Origin: CAZGSN01 sp964371655
GTDB taxonomy: Bacteria; Desulfobacterota; Binatia; HRBIN30
Length of the DNA: 64,000 nt
Reading direction: 5' to 3'
NCBI GenBank assembly: GCA_964371655.1
Contig: CAYJOD010000001.1
Location: forward strand, 139,944-203,943
Below are positions 9,911 through 18,514 of this stretch, piece after piece. The notes below the pieces were generated by a model, which searched no databases, was not told where the DNA came from, and saw only the letters and a list, made by a program, of their open reading frames with translations. The translations under genes were made by a program, and so were the position numbers. Position 1 is the first letter of the stretch. The number at the start of each line of letters is the position of its first letter.

Positions 9911-10564
9911 ATGAGAAAAGGGAGTATCTTCGTGGCCGCCCTGCTGTGGGTGGCCCCGACATTGGCGTTGGGGGGCACCATCGCCAACACGCCGCATGAC
10001 CTGAGCTCGGTATCAACCGGCCCCAACAAGTCGGCCACCCAGAGCGACACGTGTGTGTTCTGTCACATCTCGCACAACGGCGCCCCCGGGTCGAACCGGC
10101 CGTTGTGGAGCCATACGATGACCACCACGAACCTCTCGTGGACGCCGACCACGACCGTTCGCGGAACCGTCGTACCCACACTCATCAGCTCGGTGCAGCT
10201 GCAGGGATCGCGGGGCTGCATGAGCTGCCACGACGGCACAATTGCCCTGGGGGACCTAATCACCGGCAACGGCGGAACGGTTACCGGACCGAACCTCAAC
10301 GCCTCGGGCAAGCTGGCCACCGGCATCAACCTACTGACTCCGACATCGATGCAAACGAACCACCCGCTTGGCGTGTCGATGCCGGCCGCGGCCACCGGGT
10401 TCACCGCGTACAAGACTGTCGCTCCCGGAACAGCCGTCAACTACGACGCCAACGGCTACGTGCAATGCGATTCGTGTCATAACCCTCACGACAACGGGAA
10501 CACGAAGTTCCTGAAGATCAACCCGGCCGGCGGCGCCATCTGCCTGACCTGCCACAACGTGTAG
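9911..10564 (+). CDS. Tetraheme cytochrome of the doubled-CxxCH type
   Basis: A 217-residue protein with a signal peptide (MRKGSIFVAALLWVAPTLAL) and four CxxCH motifs: CVFCH, CMSCH, CDSCH and CLTCH. The opening block, in which CVFCH-x-S-H is followed by PLWSH, closely parallels the N-terminus of the 12-heme protein at 16316, so the two are paralogous modules. A purine-rich Shine-Dalgarno (GAGGAGAGAGAG) precedes ATG 9911. The function is presumably periplasmic electron transfer. Downstream lies a 430-base repeat region, so it may end a transcription unit. Confidence 0.85.
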   Translation: MRKGSIFVAALLWVAPTLALGGTIANTPHDLSSVSTGPNKSATQSDTCVFCHISHNGAPGSNRPLWSHTMTTTNLSWTPTTTVRGTVVPTLISSVQLQGSRGCMSCHDGTIALGDLITGNGGTVTGPNLNASGKLATGINLLTPTSMQTNHPLGVSMPAAATGFTAYKTVAPGTAVNYDANGYVQCDSCHNPHDNGNTKFLKINPAGGAICLTCHNV

Positions 10565-10666
10565 GCCGAATCGCGACGTCAACGACGGAGAGACACTGAT
10601 CTCCGAGCGAGCGGCCGGAGTCGTAAGCTCACGACGAACATGGAGCCGCGAGAACAACAGCAATCA

Positions 10667-10928
10667 CCCTCACCCCGACCCTCTCCCAGAGGGAGAGGAA
10701 GAAAGGACCGCTCCCCGTCCTCTGAGACTGTCGATGAGTCCGAATGGAAAACAGGAAACGGAAACTAGGCAATGTTCACACAGAATGGCCGGTTTTCCAT
10801 TTTCGGTTTCCGGTTTCCTGTTCTTCATTCTCCGAGCGACGGCCGGTCGCGGAGAAGATCGACAGTCTCACAGGGCGCGGGAGAAAGGACAGCTCCCCTC
10901 TCCCTCTGGGAGAGGGTTAGGGTGAGGG
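10667..10928. repeat. Nested foldback (three inverted-repeat shells)
   Basis: The 430-base gap after the tetraheme gene contains three inverted repeats nested around one centre. The outer arms are 10667-10698 and 10898-10928 (CCCTCACC...CTCTCCC against its complement, few mismatches). The middle arms are 10724-10735 and 10858-10869, an exact 12-bp match (GAGACTGTCGAT). The inner arms are near 10746-10765 and 10801-10822 (GGAAACNGGAAA type). The arrangement would fold into one long hairpin of about 262 bases. I see no gene inside. Confidence 0.75.
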
Positions 10929-10996
10929 CTCTTTGGTCGTAGGTCTGTCGCCCTGACGTTCGGGCCAAGGCCTGTTGCCGTTGCAGCATTCCGAGG

Positions 10997-11326
10997 ATGA
11001 ATAGGATGCAAGATCGTATGGCGCTCGGGCTCGTTGTGCTCGTCGCGCTCTTGACTCTCGGCGCGCCCGCGTGGGCGAGCACCCTGGGCGATATTGTCTA
11101 CTCGCATCAAGGCGGGACCGACAAGCTCGCGCCGGCCTACTTCCCGCACTGGGTCCACCGCGTCAAATACAAGTGCTACGCCTGCCACGACGACGTGTTC
11201 CCGATGCGCCGAACCGCCAACCCAACGATGGCCAGCATGGCCAAGGGCGAGTCGTGCGGGACCTGTCACAACAGCAAGATCGCGTTCGGCTTGGACATGT
11301 GCCAGCGCTGTCACGTCCCGCAATGA
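10997..11326 (+). CDS. Triheme c7-type cytochrome
   Basis: 109 residues with a signal peptide (ending near PAWA) and three motifs, CYACH, CGTCH and CQRCH. Intervening His residues sit in the F-P-H-W-x-H and N-S-K-x-x-F-G contexts typical of c7-type triheme domains (cytochrome_C7 family). Such proteins shuttle electrons in the periplasm. ATG 11006 is an equally plausible start with GAGG 9 bases upstream. Three more copies of the same domain are fused in the next gene, so this is the single-domain form of that module. Confidence 0.88.
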   Translation: MNRMQDRMALGLVVLVALLTLGAPAWASTLGDIVYSHQGGTDKLAPAYFPHWVHRVKYKCYACHDDVFPMRRTANPTMASMAKGESCGTCHNSKIAFGLDMCQRCHVPQ

Positions 11327-11363
11327 GCGACGTGCGGCGACGTGCTGCAGCGGTCGGTTAGAG

Positions 11364-12710
11364 ATGCGCGCGCAAGGACACCTAGGCCCGCCGCGTCCTT
11401 CGGCAGACCCGGAACGAGACGACACACGTTCGCAACCGACAGCGGTGCGAACGTGGACATCGCGGGCTCGTGTGACTCGACGGGCGATCACCCGCACGGT
11501 CGTCTTACCGATGCTCGCGGCGATCGCCGTCGGCAGCATCGCCAGCTGCAGCCCCGAAAGCCGCTCGCGCGCCTTCGACCTGCTCTTCGACGAGGCGGCC
11601 GCCGATAACCCGGGGCCGGTCGTCCGCGCTCCGCGTCACCCTCTTCCCCCTACGCCAACTCCGACACCAACACCGGCCGCGTCCACCGGCGCCCTGAGCA
11701 ACGGCGCGGCGGTGTTCAACACCTGGGACGACGTCGTGCGCTTACTGCCCAAAGATCAAGTGGGAAATCCCGACTGGGTCCGCGCCCTGGAGGAGAAGGT
11801 CGTCGCACCACGCCCGGGAATCGCGCCGCAGGCCGAAGAGCAGGAAGTGTTGCCACTCGACGTGGAGCTCGCGTCGAAGTCGGACCCAGCGTTCAAAGTC
11901 ATCTTTTCGCACCAGAAGCACGGACAATGGTTGGCGTGTACCAACTGCCATACCAAGCTGTTCGAAAAGAAGGCCGGAGGAACGCCCATGGCAGCCGGCG
12001 ACATCCACGGGGATCGCCACTGCGGGGCCTGCCACGGCAAGGTGGCATTCAGCATCGTCAGCGGATGTCAGTTGTGCCACCTGCGCAACTTGCCCAAGGA
12101 CTCCAACGATCGGGTGGATTGGAGTCGTGCCTTGGCGGACAGGCTCATCGCACCGCGCCCCGGTGCACGCGCCAAAGCCGTGGATCAGCCGGTTTTGGAT
12201 CTCGATGTCGACCTCAAGGCGGACACCCAGCCGGCGATCAATTCAATCTTCTCGCACACCAGCCACACCAAGTGGCTCGCCTGCAACAGTTGCCACCCTG
12301 CCCTGTTTCCGAAGGAAGCGAGCATGGCGGGCACGAAAGCAGCCGACCTGCACTCGCGCCGCTACTGCGGGGCCTGCCATGGATCGGTGGCGTTTGGGAT
12401 GATTGGTGGCTGCGGGCGCTGTCACTCGGCACTGCAGAAGGCCAGGCAACATCAGCAAGTCATCGATCTCGATATCGAGATCGCGCCGAGAACCCAACCG
12501 TCGATCAAGACCACCTTCTCGCACGCGACCCATCGCTATGTAGAGTGCCCCACCTGTCATACCGGTCTCTTCGAGACGAGGGCTGGGGCCGCGAGCCCTG
12601 CAAAGGCTGATTTCTACGGCGGCAAGTACTGCGCCACCTGCCACGGCAAGGTGACCTCCGATCTGATCGCACAGTGCCAGCGTTGCCATCGCGCCGGAGA
12701 CATACAGTGA
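11364..12710 (+). CDS. Nine-heme lipoprotein cytochrome (three c7-type triheme domains)
   Basis: Up to 448 residues. A hydrophobic segment ending GSIASC looks like a lipobox, so a GTG start at 11472 (giving MTRRAITRTVVLPMLAAIAV) may be more realistic than ATG 11364. A short PTPTPTPTP linker follows. Three tandem triheme domains come next, each with the order CxxCH, CGACH/CATCH, CxxCH (CTNCH-CGACH-CQLCH; CNSCH-CGACH-CGRCH; CPTCH-CATCH-CQRCH). Each is introduced by an F-S-H-x-x-H block. Domains one and two are joined by repeated RALxxxLIAPRPG-like linkers. It is probably a membrane-anchored multidomain relay that partners the adjacent beta-barrel. Confidence 0.85.
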   Translation: MRAQGHLGPPRPSADPERDDTRSQPTAVRTWTSRARVTRRAITRTVVLPMLAAIAVGSIASCSPESRSRAFDLLFDEAAADNPGPVVRAPRHPLPPTPTPTPTPAASTGALSNGAAVFNTWDDVVRLLPKDQVGNPDWVRALEEKVVAPRPGIAPQAEEQEVLPLDVELASKSDPAFKVIFSHQKHGQWLACTNCHTKLFEKKAGGTPMAAGDIHGDRHCGACHGKVAFSIVSGCQLCHLRNLPKDSNDRVDWSRALADRLIAPRPGARAKAVDQPVLDLDVDLKADTQPAINSIFSHTSHTKWLACNSCHPALFPKEASMAGTKAADLHSRRYCGACHGSVAFGMIGGCGRCHSALQKARQHQQVIDLDIEIAPRTQPSIKTTFSHATHRYVECPTCHTGLFETRAGAASPAKADFYGGKYCATCHGKVTSDLIAQCQRCHRAGDIQ

Positions 12711-12744
12711 CCCGCCTCTGCGCGCGCACAGGATTCGATCATTC

Positions 12745-14757
12745 ATGATGGCATGGGCTTCGCAACGATCCGCTCTCGGCTGGCTAATCGTCGGCATGAC
12801 CCTGTGCGTTGCTGGCACTGCCACAGCCCAGGCGCGGGCGGGCCTGGGACGGTGGCAGGGAGACGGGACCTTTTTCTTGAACTGGGAGAACCAGGATGAC
12901 AAGCGACTGCGGACCAAGTACGAGACGATTCTCCTCCAAGAGCGCGTGAACCTGCAGAACCGGGGAGCGTTTATCCTCGATCCGCGTTTCCTCACACTCG
13001 ATTTGGGCGGATCCTTCGGTGCTTCGCAAGAGGAAGCCCTGGCAACCACCAACTCTCCGCTGCGTGTCGGCAACGGAACCCTCTACGACTATGTCTTCGA
13101 CGGACTTCTTCTGTCAGACCAGCCCTACCCGGTGCGGTTCTTCGCCACTCGCAACCAAACCATTCTGACACAAGGATTCGGGGGGCAGGCGAATACCTCG
13201 GTCGAAAGCCGCGGCGGCACCGTCGAGTTGCGGGAGGGGAACTTCCTCAAGGGCTACGGGTTGATGAATGTCAGCTCCTTCCTGGATGCCCACCAGGAAT
13301 TCCTCAAGGAAGATTCGTCTGTCTTCGGCACCCGCTTTCGGCGCGACGAGAGTCGCAACGTCGTCAACTACCGTCTCAGCAAAGGAGGCGAGACATCCGA
13401 CGCGGACCTGCGCTACGAATTCAACGATGTCCACGATCCCTTCAATCCTATCAACGTCTTCGACAGTCACGCCCTCCACGCCACGCACAGCATCGATTTC
13501 GGGCCGACGCTCAATCGGCGCCTCGACTCGGCCTTCTACTATTTCACGCGCACCGGTCTGGCGCCGGGAAGCTTTGTCTCCGCCGACGAGGCGCTGCGTC
13601 TCGATCACAACAGCGACTTGGCGAGCACCTATCGCTACGACTTTTCGCGGAGCGACTCCGACACGGGGGTGATCACCACCAATGCGGCGAACCTCGGTTT
13701 GCTGCACAGCTTCTACCGCACGTTGACCACCACACTCGACGCCAAGGGCATGCGCCAGGACTTCCCGATGGGCGAGCGCACGGTCTACGGCGGCCAAGGT
13801 GGATTCGACTACCGTCGCAGCCTGCCGTGGGGCGGCAACCTCTTCGCGGGCACCTACCTGGGCTACCAGATCGACGACAACAAATTCAGCTCGTCGCGCA
13901 TCGACGTCGTCGACGAGCCGCAGACGGCGCCGTCGGTATTCGGGGCCGGAGCCGGCTTCACCCTCAATAACCCGTTTGTGCTGACCGATACCATCGTCGT
14001 CGTCGACGTGCGCGGCGGCTCGCGCCTGCCGACCCTGCCCCACGTCGACTACGAGATCACCTCGCAAGGCAGCCTCACCATGATCAGACCGCTGCCCGGC
14101 AGTGCCGTCCTTCAGCCCGGGGATGCACTCGCCGTCAGCTACGCCTTCAACGTCGACTCGAACATCAAGTATTCGACCGTCACCGCCAACGTACGTCTCG
14201 CCCTCGATTTCGCGTGGGTTGCCGCTTCGTACGAACATACCCTCAGCGATCAGACCCGCCTGGCGGGGACGCCGAGCCCGCACTTCCTCATCAATCAAGA
14301 TGTCGACCGCTTCAAGCTCGACGTGAAGCGACAATGGAACGGGGTGCACGCCGAGTCGAGCGTGGGCTACGAAATCCTGAGCTCGACGGTCGTCGACTCC
14401 AACACCCTGCGCTTCGGCCAGCTGCTCACCTACCAACCGCGCGCCGACATCATCGCGCAGCTCAGCGGTGATCAGTACTTCGTCGACTACCCCGGAGAGA
14501 GCCGCCGCTCGCAATCGTACCTGGTGCGCACCACGATTGATTGGTTTACGACGCTCGGGCTTACTGTCAGCGCGTTTTCCGGCTACCGCGCCTACCACGA
14601 CACGGCGGTTCCAAGCGATGAAATCCTCGACGCCGGCGTGCGCATGCGCTGGATCTATGAACGCATGGAAGTGTCTCCGAGCTTCACGTGGACCGACTAT
14701 CGGACCAGACTCAATGACGTTCGTGGCGAGCTTCGGGTTACCCGGCACTTCTTCTGA
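12745..14757 (+). CDS. Outer-membrane beta-barrel protein, candidate porin of an electron conduit
   Basis: 670 residues with a signal peptide (cleavage near TATA-QA) and many alternating hydrophobic/aromatic stretches typical of long beta-hairpins. The C-terminus ends in Phe (VTRHFF), the classic outer-membrane barrel signal. No heme motif is present. In porin-cytochrome conduits of metal-reducing bacteria a large barrel encoded beside multiheme cytochromes encases one of them; position and size fit that role. It lies 34 bases after the nine-heme lipoprotein gene and before an NHL lipoprotein gene. The specific family cannot be named from sequence inspection. Confidence 0.75.
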   Translation: MMAWASQRSALGWLIVGMTLCVAGTATAQARAGLGRWQGDGTFFLNWENQDDKRLRTKYETILLQERVNLQNRGAFILDPRFLTLDLGGSFGASQEEALATTNSPLRVGNGTLYDYVFDGLLLSDQPYPVRFFATRNQTILTQGFGGQANTSVESRGGTVELREGNFLKGYGLMNVSSFLDAHQEFLKEDSSVFGTRFRRDESRNVVNYRLSKGGETSDADLRYEFNDVHDPFNPINVFDSHALHATHSIDFGPTLNRRLDSAFYYFTRTGLAPGSFVSADEALRLDHNSDLASTYRYDFSRSDSDTGVITTNAANLGLLHSFYRTLTTTLDAKGMRQDFPMGERTVYGGQGGFDYRRSLPWGGNLFAGTYLGYQIDDNKFSSSRIDVVDEPQTAPSVFGAGAGFTLNNPFVLTDTIVVVDVRGGSRLPTLPHVDYEITSQGSLTMIRPLPGSAVLQPGDALAVSYAFNVDSNIKYSTVTANVRLALDFAWVAASYEHTLSDQTRLAGTPSPHFLINQDVDRFKLDVKRQWNGVHAESSVGYEILSSTVVDSNTLRFGQLLTYQPRADIIAQLSGDQYFVDYPGESRRSQSYLVRTTIDWFTTLGLTVSAFSGYRAYHDTAVPSDEILDAGVRMRWIYERMEVSPSFTWTDYRTRLNDVRGELRVTRHFF

Positions 14758-14865
14758 AACCCAGGGCGGAGGCGGACTGAATGACAACACGGATGTATTC
14801 CTATTGGGAACGCTGGCGCCTCGCGGTGGTTCTGCTTTGCGGGTCTTGTCGGCACAAAGCTGGCT

Positions 14866-15260
14866 CGCCCTTCGATACGGCCCCTGAAAAGGCGGGGCTT
14901 ACCCGGCGCGGGCCGATACCCGCAACCCACGCCGGTGTTTGGAAGCGCCCCCTCTCCCGCATCACTGCGGGAGAGGGCGGGGGTGAGGGATCCACGTTGT
15001 CCTCGACGCAGCGCTCATCCCGACCGAAGAGCCCTCACCCTAACCCTCTCCCGCGCCGGAAGTGGCGCGGGCGAGGGGAGCTGGCCTTGCCGTGGCAACT
15101 CGGAAATCTTCGCGGGGCGACAGGAATTGGAGGACTTGTAGATCAGGGCGAACGGACAAGTGCTCTTCGCGATCAAGAAATCAAACCGCTCAGCCTGATT
15201 AGCCGCCCTATCATCCGATCGTCCCTAGTAGCGGCCTTCTTCTGGCCGCGTATCGAGGGA
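14866..15260. repeat. Composite intergenic repeat, copy B (inverted relative to copy A)
   Basis: This gap of about 520 bases contains two repeat families. An inner part (14940-15090) is the reverse complement of copy A, with 15031-15088 exactly matching 8412-8469. It is flanked by outer arms of a second family (TCGATACGGCCCCTGA near 14872 and GGCCGCGTATCGAGGG near 15244). The second family also forms the inverted pair at 21445-21564. A long open frame runs through it into the downstream NHL gene, but its residues (for example PHPNPLP) are a translation of the repeat and not protein-like. Confidence 0.75.
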
Positions 15261-15278
15261 CTGGCGGCCTATAGAACG

Positions 15279-16319
15279 GTGCTCCACGCTCTTACCGTGC
15301 AGAGCCGGGTGGTTCTCCTCACTGTGCTCCCCGCCTTGCTTGCGGCGTGCACCTGGGCACCGGGGCAAGCGCATCCGAATGCCAACGAGCCTCTCCGCCT
15401 CGTGTGGCCGGAGCCTCCGGACCAAGCTCGCATTGAATTGGTTTCCGTAATCTCCGGGCCTGAGGATCTCGGAATCGAGCGCTCGTTGTGGACGCGTCTG
15501 GCCGGCTTCGTTACCGGCGGCGGCGAAACGAGGATGATACGCCCCTCGGGCTTGGCGGCGTCGGCTGGACGAATCGCCATCGCCGACCCGGGAGCCGCGG
15601 CCGTCCACCTGTACGACGCCGTTCACCATCGCGCCCTGACACTCGAAGCGTGCGGCGACGTCGTCTTCGGCGAGCCGGTTGCCGTCGCGTTTCTCGCTGA
15701 TCATATTTACGTGTCCGATGCGGCTCTCGCACGCATACATGTCTTCACTCTCGACGGCGCCTGCGACGGCGGCTGGGCCCTGCCGCAGGGCTCGCGACCC
15801 GCCGGTATCGCTGCCGATCCGCAGCGCTCACGGCTCTACGTGGCCGACGTCGGCGCCCATCAAGTCTTGGGTTTCGACTTGCGCGGCAACATTGTACTGC
15901 GCTTCGGAAGCCAGGGTGCTGCGACCGGTGAGCTCAATTACCCGACGTGGCTGGCTCTCGATGACGCGGGGAATCTGTACGTCACCGACGCGCTCAACTT
16001 CCGCGTGCAGGTTTTCGACCCGGAGGGTAAGCCCACAGGTGCGTTCGGTGAACACGGCGACGGCTCCGGCAATCTGGCTCGACCCAAGGGTATCGGCGTC
16101 GATCGCGGTGGACACATCTATCTCGTCGACGCTCTCTTCGACGCAGTACAGATCTTCGATCGTGAAGGGCGCTACCTTATGGTGTTCGGCTCGCAGGGCC
16201 GCGACCCGGGCAACTTCTGGCTCCCCTCGGGCCTAGCCATCGACGGCGACCGCATCTACGTCGCCGACTCCTACAACCACAGAGTCCAGGTGTTCCGTTT
16301 TCTGGGAGGTGAGCCGTGA
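15279..16319 (+). CDS. NHL-repeat lipoprotein, paralogue of the 8.7 kb protein
   Basis: About 346 residues. GTG 15279 (or GTG 15297) is chosen because it gives a lipoprotein signal with lipobox LAAC; upstream in-frame sequence is repeat DNA. After the anchor comes PPDQARIELVSVISGP, matching PPDTPRIKYVGSL in the paralogue at 8708. A propeller with repeats such as NLYVTDALNFRVQVFD and HIYLVDALFDAVQIFD follows. It overlaps the next cytochrome gene at GTGA, so expression is coupled to a 12-heme protein. The role is probably structural or binding at the outer membrane in the electron transfer assembly; no enzymatic residues are recognisable. Confidence 0.82.
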   Translation: MLHALTVQSRVVLLTVLPALLAACTWAPGQAHPNANEPLRLVWPEPPDQARIELVSVISGPEDLGIERSLWTRLAGFVTGGGETRMIRPSGLAASAGRIAIADPGAAAVHLYDAVHHRALTLEACGDVVFGEPVAVAFLADHIYVSDAALARIHVFTLDGACDGGWALPQGSRPAGIAADPQRSRLYVADVGAHQVLGFDLRGNIVLRFGSQGAATGELNYPTWLALDDAGNLYVTDALNFRVQVFDPEGKPTGAFGEHGDGSGNLARPKGIGVDRGGHIYLVDALFDAVQIFDREGRYLMVFGSQGRDPGNFWLPSGLAIDGDRIYVADSYNHRVQVFRFLGGEP

Positions 16320-18085
16320 GCCGACGTGCGCTTTGGCTGCTGATCGTCCTCTGCCTGGTTGCGGCACCAGGGGTTGGGCATGCCGGTCTGCGCGAGACCC
16401 TGCACAACCTCAGCCCCGGTGGTCTTGGCCGCCGCCAAGTCGGCGGCCCCAGCGCCCGGGCGGCTACGGCGGCAAGCGGCGAGGATGATCTCTGCGTCTT
16501 CTGCCATACGCCGCACAGCGCCAAGAGCCATCGCGGCTTGTGGAGTCGCCAGGCCGAGCCCATGACGTACAAGCTCTACGAGAGCAGCACCATGCAAGCG
16601 CGACCGCAGCAGCCGACTGGCAGCTCGCGACTCTGCCTCTCCTGCCACGATGGGATGACGGCGCTGGGCGCGCCCAAGACAGGCCGCGCCGGCACCACGC
16701 TCGGCAAGCTTACGGGCACGAGTGTGTTGGGCACCGACCTCTCCGACGATCACCCAATTTCGTTTGTCTACGACCAGACCCTCGTGACGCGGCGGCGCGA
16801 CCTCGCCAATCCGGCGACGCTCATCGGTAGCGTCAAGCTCGACGAGAGCGGCCAGCTCCAGTGTACGTCGTGCCACGACGCCCATATCGATCGGCATCCC
16901 AAGTTTCTGGTGACCGATCCGTCGAACTCGGGCCTCTGCGTGGCTTGTCACAAACTGCCCTACTGGCAGGAATCGGCACATGCGACTTCGCCGGCGACGG
17001 CACGCTCCGCTAGCCCGCGCCCGGGGTCGGACTCCGGCACGGTCGGCCAGAACGGCTGCTCGAGCTGTCACCGCTCGCACGGTGCGCCGCATCCGCAGCG
17101 CTTGCTCGCGGCGCGCACGGAGGAAGGAGTCTGCCTGGACTGTCACGATGGTCGCGTCGCCGCCAAGGACCTCCGGCGCGAGTCGGTGAAATACAGCGCC
17201 CATCGTGTCGACAGGTATGCCGATATCCACGACCCGACGGAGAACCCGAGCACCATGGCCCGACACGTCGAGTGCGTCGACTGCCACAATGCCCATGCGA
17301 CGCGCACGGGCTCGGTGGGCGGGCAGATTACCGGCGCACTGGCCGGGGTGTCCGGCGTTAGCATCAGCGGTAGCTTCGTGCGCGAGGCGTCATTCGAGTA
17401 CGAGGTATGTTTGAAGTGTCATGGCGTCGCCGAGAACCGCGACCCCATCGTCTTCCGAACCGACAACGTGACCAATGTACGTTTGACGATCCACCCACAG
17501 AACGCCTCCTTTCACCCGGTTGCCGACGTTGGCAGGAATCCCAACATCCCGGGTCTGATCACGCCGCTCACTCCGGCAAGCCGCACCCCGTGCACCAGCT
17601 GCCACACCAACGACGCCGCGGCGCTCAACGGCAGCAGCGCACCACGTGGGCCGCACGGATCGAACTACCGCCCGATCCTGGCCGCCGAGTACCACCTCGA
17701 TGCGACGATGGGTTCTGAATCCTATCAGCTTTATGCCCTGTGCTATCGCTGCCACGACCGCAACACCCTGCTCAACCGCAGCGACGGCTTCCCGCACCAG
17801 TTGCATCTCGGGAAAGTCGGGGCAAGCTGCGCCGTCTGTCACGACGCGCACGGCTCGCGGCAAAACCCGCATCTGATCAACTTCATGAGCCGCGATCTGA
17901 CCGGCAAGGTGGTGGTGACGCCCTCGAGCTCAGGCCAACTCGCGTACCAGTCGCTCGGCATGGGCAGCGGTCGGTGCTTTCTCACCTGCCATGGGAATGA
18001 TCATAATTCGAAGGACTATCCGTCACGCGCGCTGCCGGCAGGCGCGACGATACAGTCCCCGCTACGCCGCAGCAGCGGACGCTGA
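16316..18085 (+). CDS. 12-heme cytochrome of the doubled-CxxCH type
   Basis: 589 residues starting at GTG 16316, with GGGAGGTGA a few bases upstream. A signal peptide (LWLLIVLCLVAAPGVGHA) is followed by eleven CxxCH motifs (CVFCH, CLSCH, CTSCH, CVACH, CSSCH, CLDCH, CVDCH, CLKCH, CTSCH, CYRCH, CAVCH) and a terminal C-x3-CH (CFLTCH). The order of the last blocks, including a GPHGSNYR-like segment and G-x-x-CAVCHDAHGS, parallels the C-terminal half of the protein at 6172 (GAHGSQYR, CYACHASHG). The two large cytochromes are therefore paralogous. The last heme site is unusual in both. A secreted or surface electron carrier is the best guess. Confidence 0.87.
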   Translation: MSRRALWLLIVLCLVAAPGVGHAGLRETLHNLSPGGLGRRQVGGPSARAATAASGEDDLCVFCHTPHSAKSHRGLWSRQAEPMTYKLYESSTMQARPQQPTGSSRLCLSCHDGMTALGAPKTGRAGTTLGKLTGTSVLGTDLSDDHPISFVYDQTLVTRRRDLANPATLIGSVKLDESGQLQCTSCHDAHIDRHPKFLVTDPSNSGLCVACHKLPYWQESAHATSPATARSASPRPGSDSGTVGQNGCSSCHRSHGAPHPQRLLAARTEEGVCLDCHDGRVAAKDLRRESVKYSAHRVDRYADIHDPTENPSTMARHVECVDCHNAHATRTGSVGGQITGALAGVSGVSISGSFVREASFEYEVCLKCHGVAENRDPIVFRTDNVTNVRLTIHPQNASFHPVADVGRNPNIPGLITPLTPASRTPCTSCHTNDAAALNGSSAPRGPHGSNYRPILAAEYHLDATMGSESYQLYALCYRCHDRNTLLNRSDGFPHQLHLGKVGASCAVCHDAHGSRQNPHLINFMSRDLTGKVVVTPSSSGQLAYQSLGMGSGRCFLTCHGNDHNSKDYPSRALPAGATIQSPLRRSSGR

Positions 18086-18093
18086 GCGCCAGC

Positions 18094-18170
18094 AAGGGCA
18101 ACCACGAGGGTTGCCCCTACAATCGGCATCGATTCCGTCTCGTAGGGGTACCCCTTGTGGGTACCCTTCC
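18094..18170. repeat. Inverted repeat pair in a gene-free gap
   Basis: The roughly 430-base gap after the 12-heme gene holds an inverted pair. GGGCAACCACGAGGGTTGCC near 18094 faces GTAGGGGTACCCCTTGTGGG near 18143, with a few mismatches. A further GC-rich inverted stretch lies near 18280-18320 (CGTGCCTGCGCAGCCGTGCAG). It is the same style of REP-like intergenic element as elsewhere in this window. Confidence 0.6.
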
Positions 18171-18514
18171 GGCGCATGCTTACTGTATCCGCCGCAGCTC
18201 GGTGCGCACGGCGCACCCTACCGCTCGTACCGCTTTCCGAGTGTCTTGTATGGCGCGCCGCGCACACCCGTTGAGCGTTTGCCGTGCCTGCGCAGCCGTG
18301 CAGGCACGGAGGCCTGCCCCACCACGACCAAATCCTCGAGAGCTTGCTCATTTTTCTGACGCGGGGATCTTCTCACCGCCTATCGCATCTGCAACGATTT
18401 CCTTCGCTATCTCGCCTTCAAGGAATGCGGGCTGAGTGATCGTTGCTGCCGGCAGACCGTTCAAACGGGCACAGGCGTTGCTGCCACGGCAACCACGAAT
18501 CGAGGGGACATCAC

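Noticed and set aside
14781..15278. N-terminal 165-residue extension of the NHL lipoprotein at 15279
   Set aside because: The extension is a translation of repeat copy B and contains no protein-like features; the lipoprotein signal begins at 15279 or 15297.
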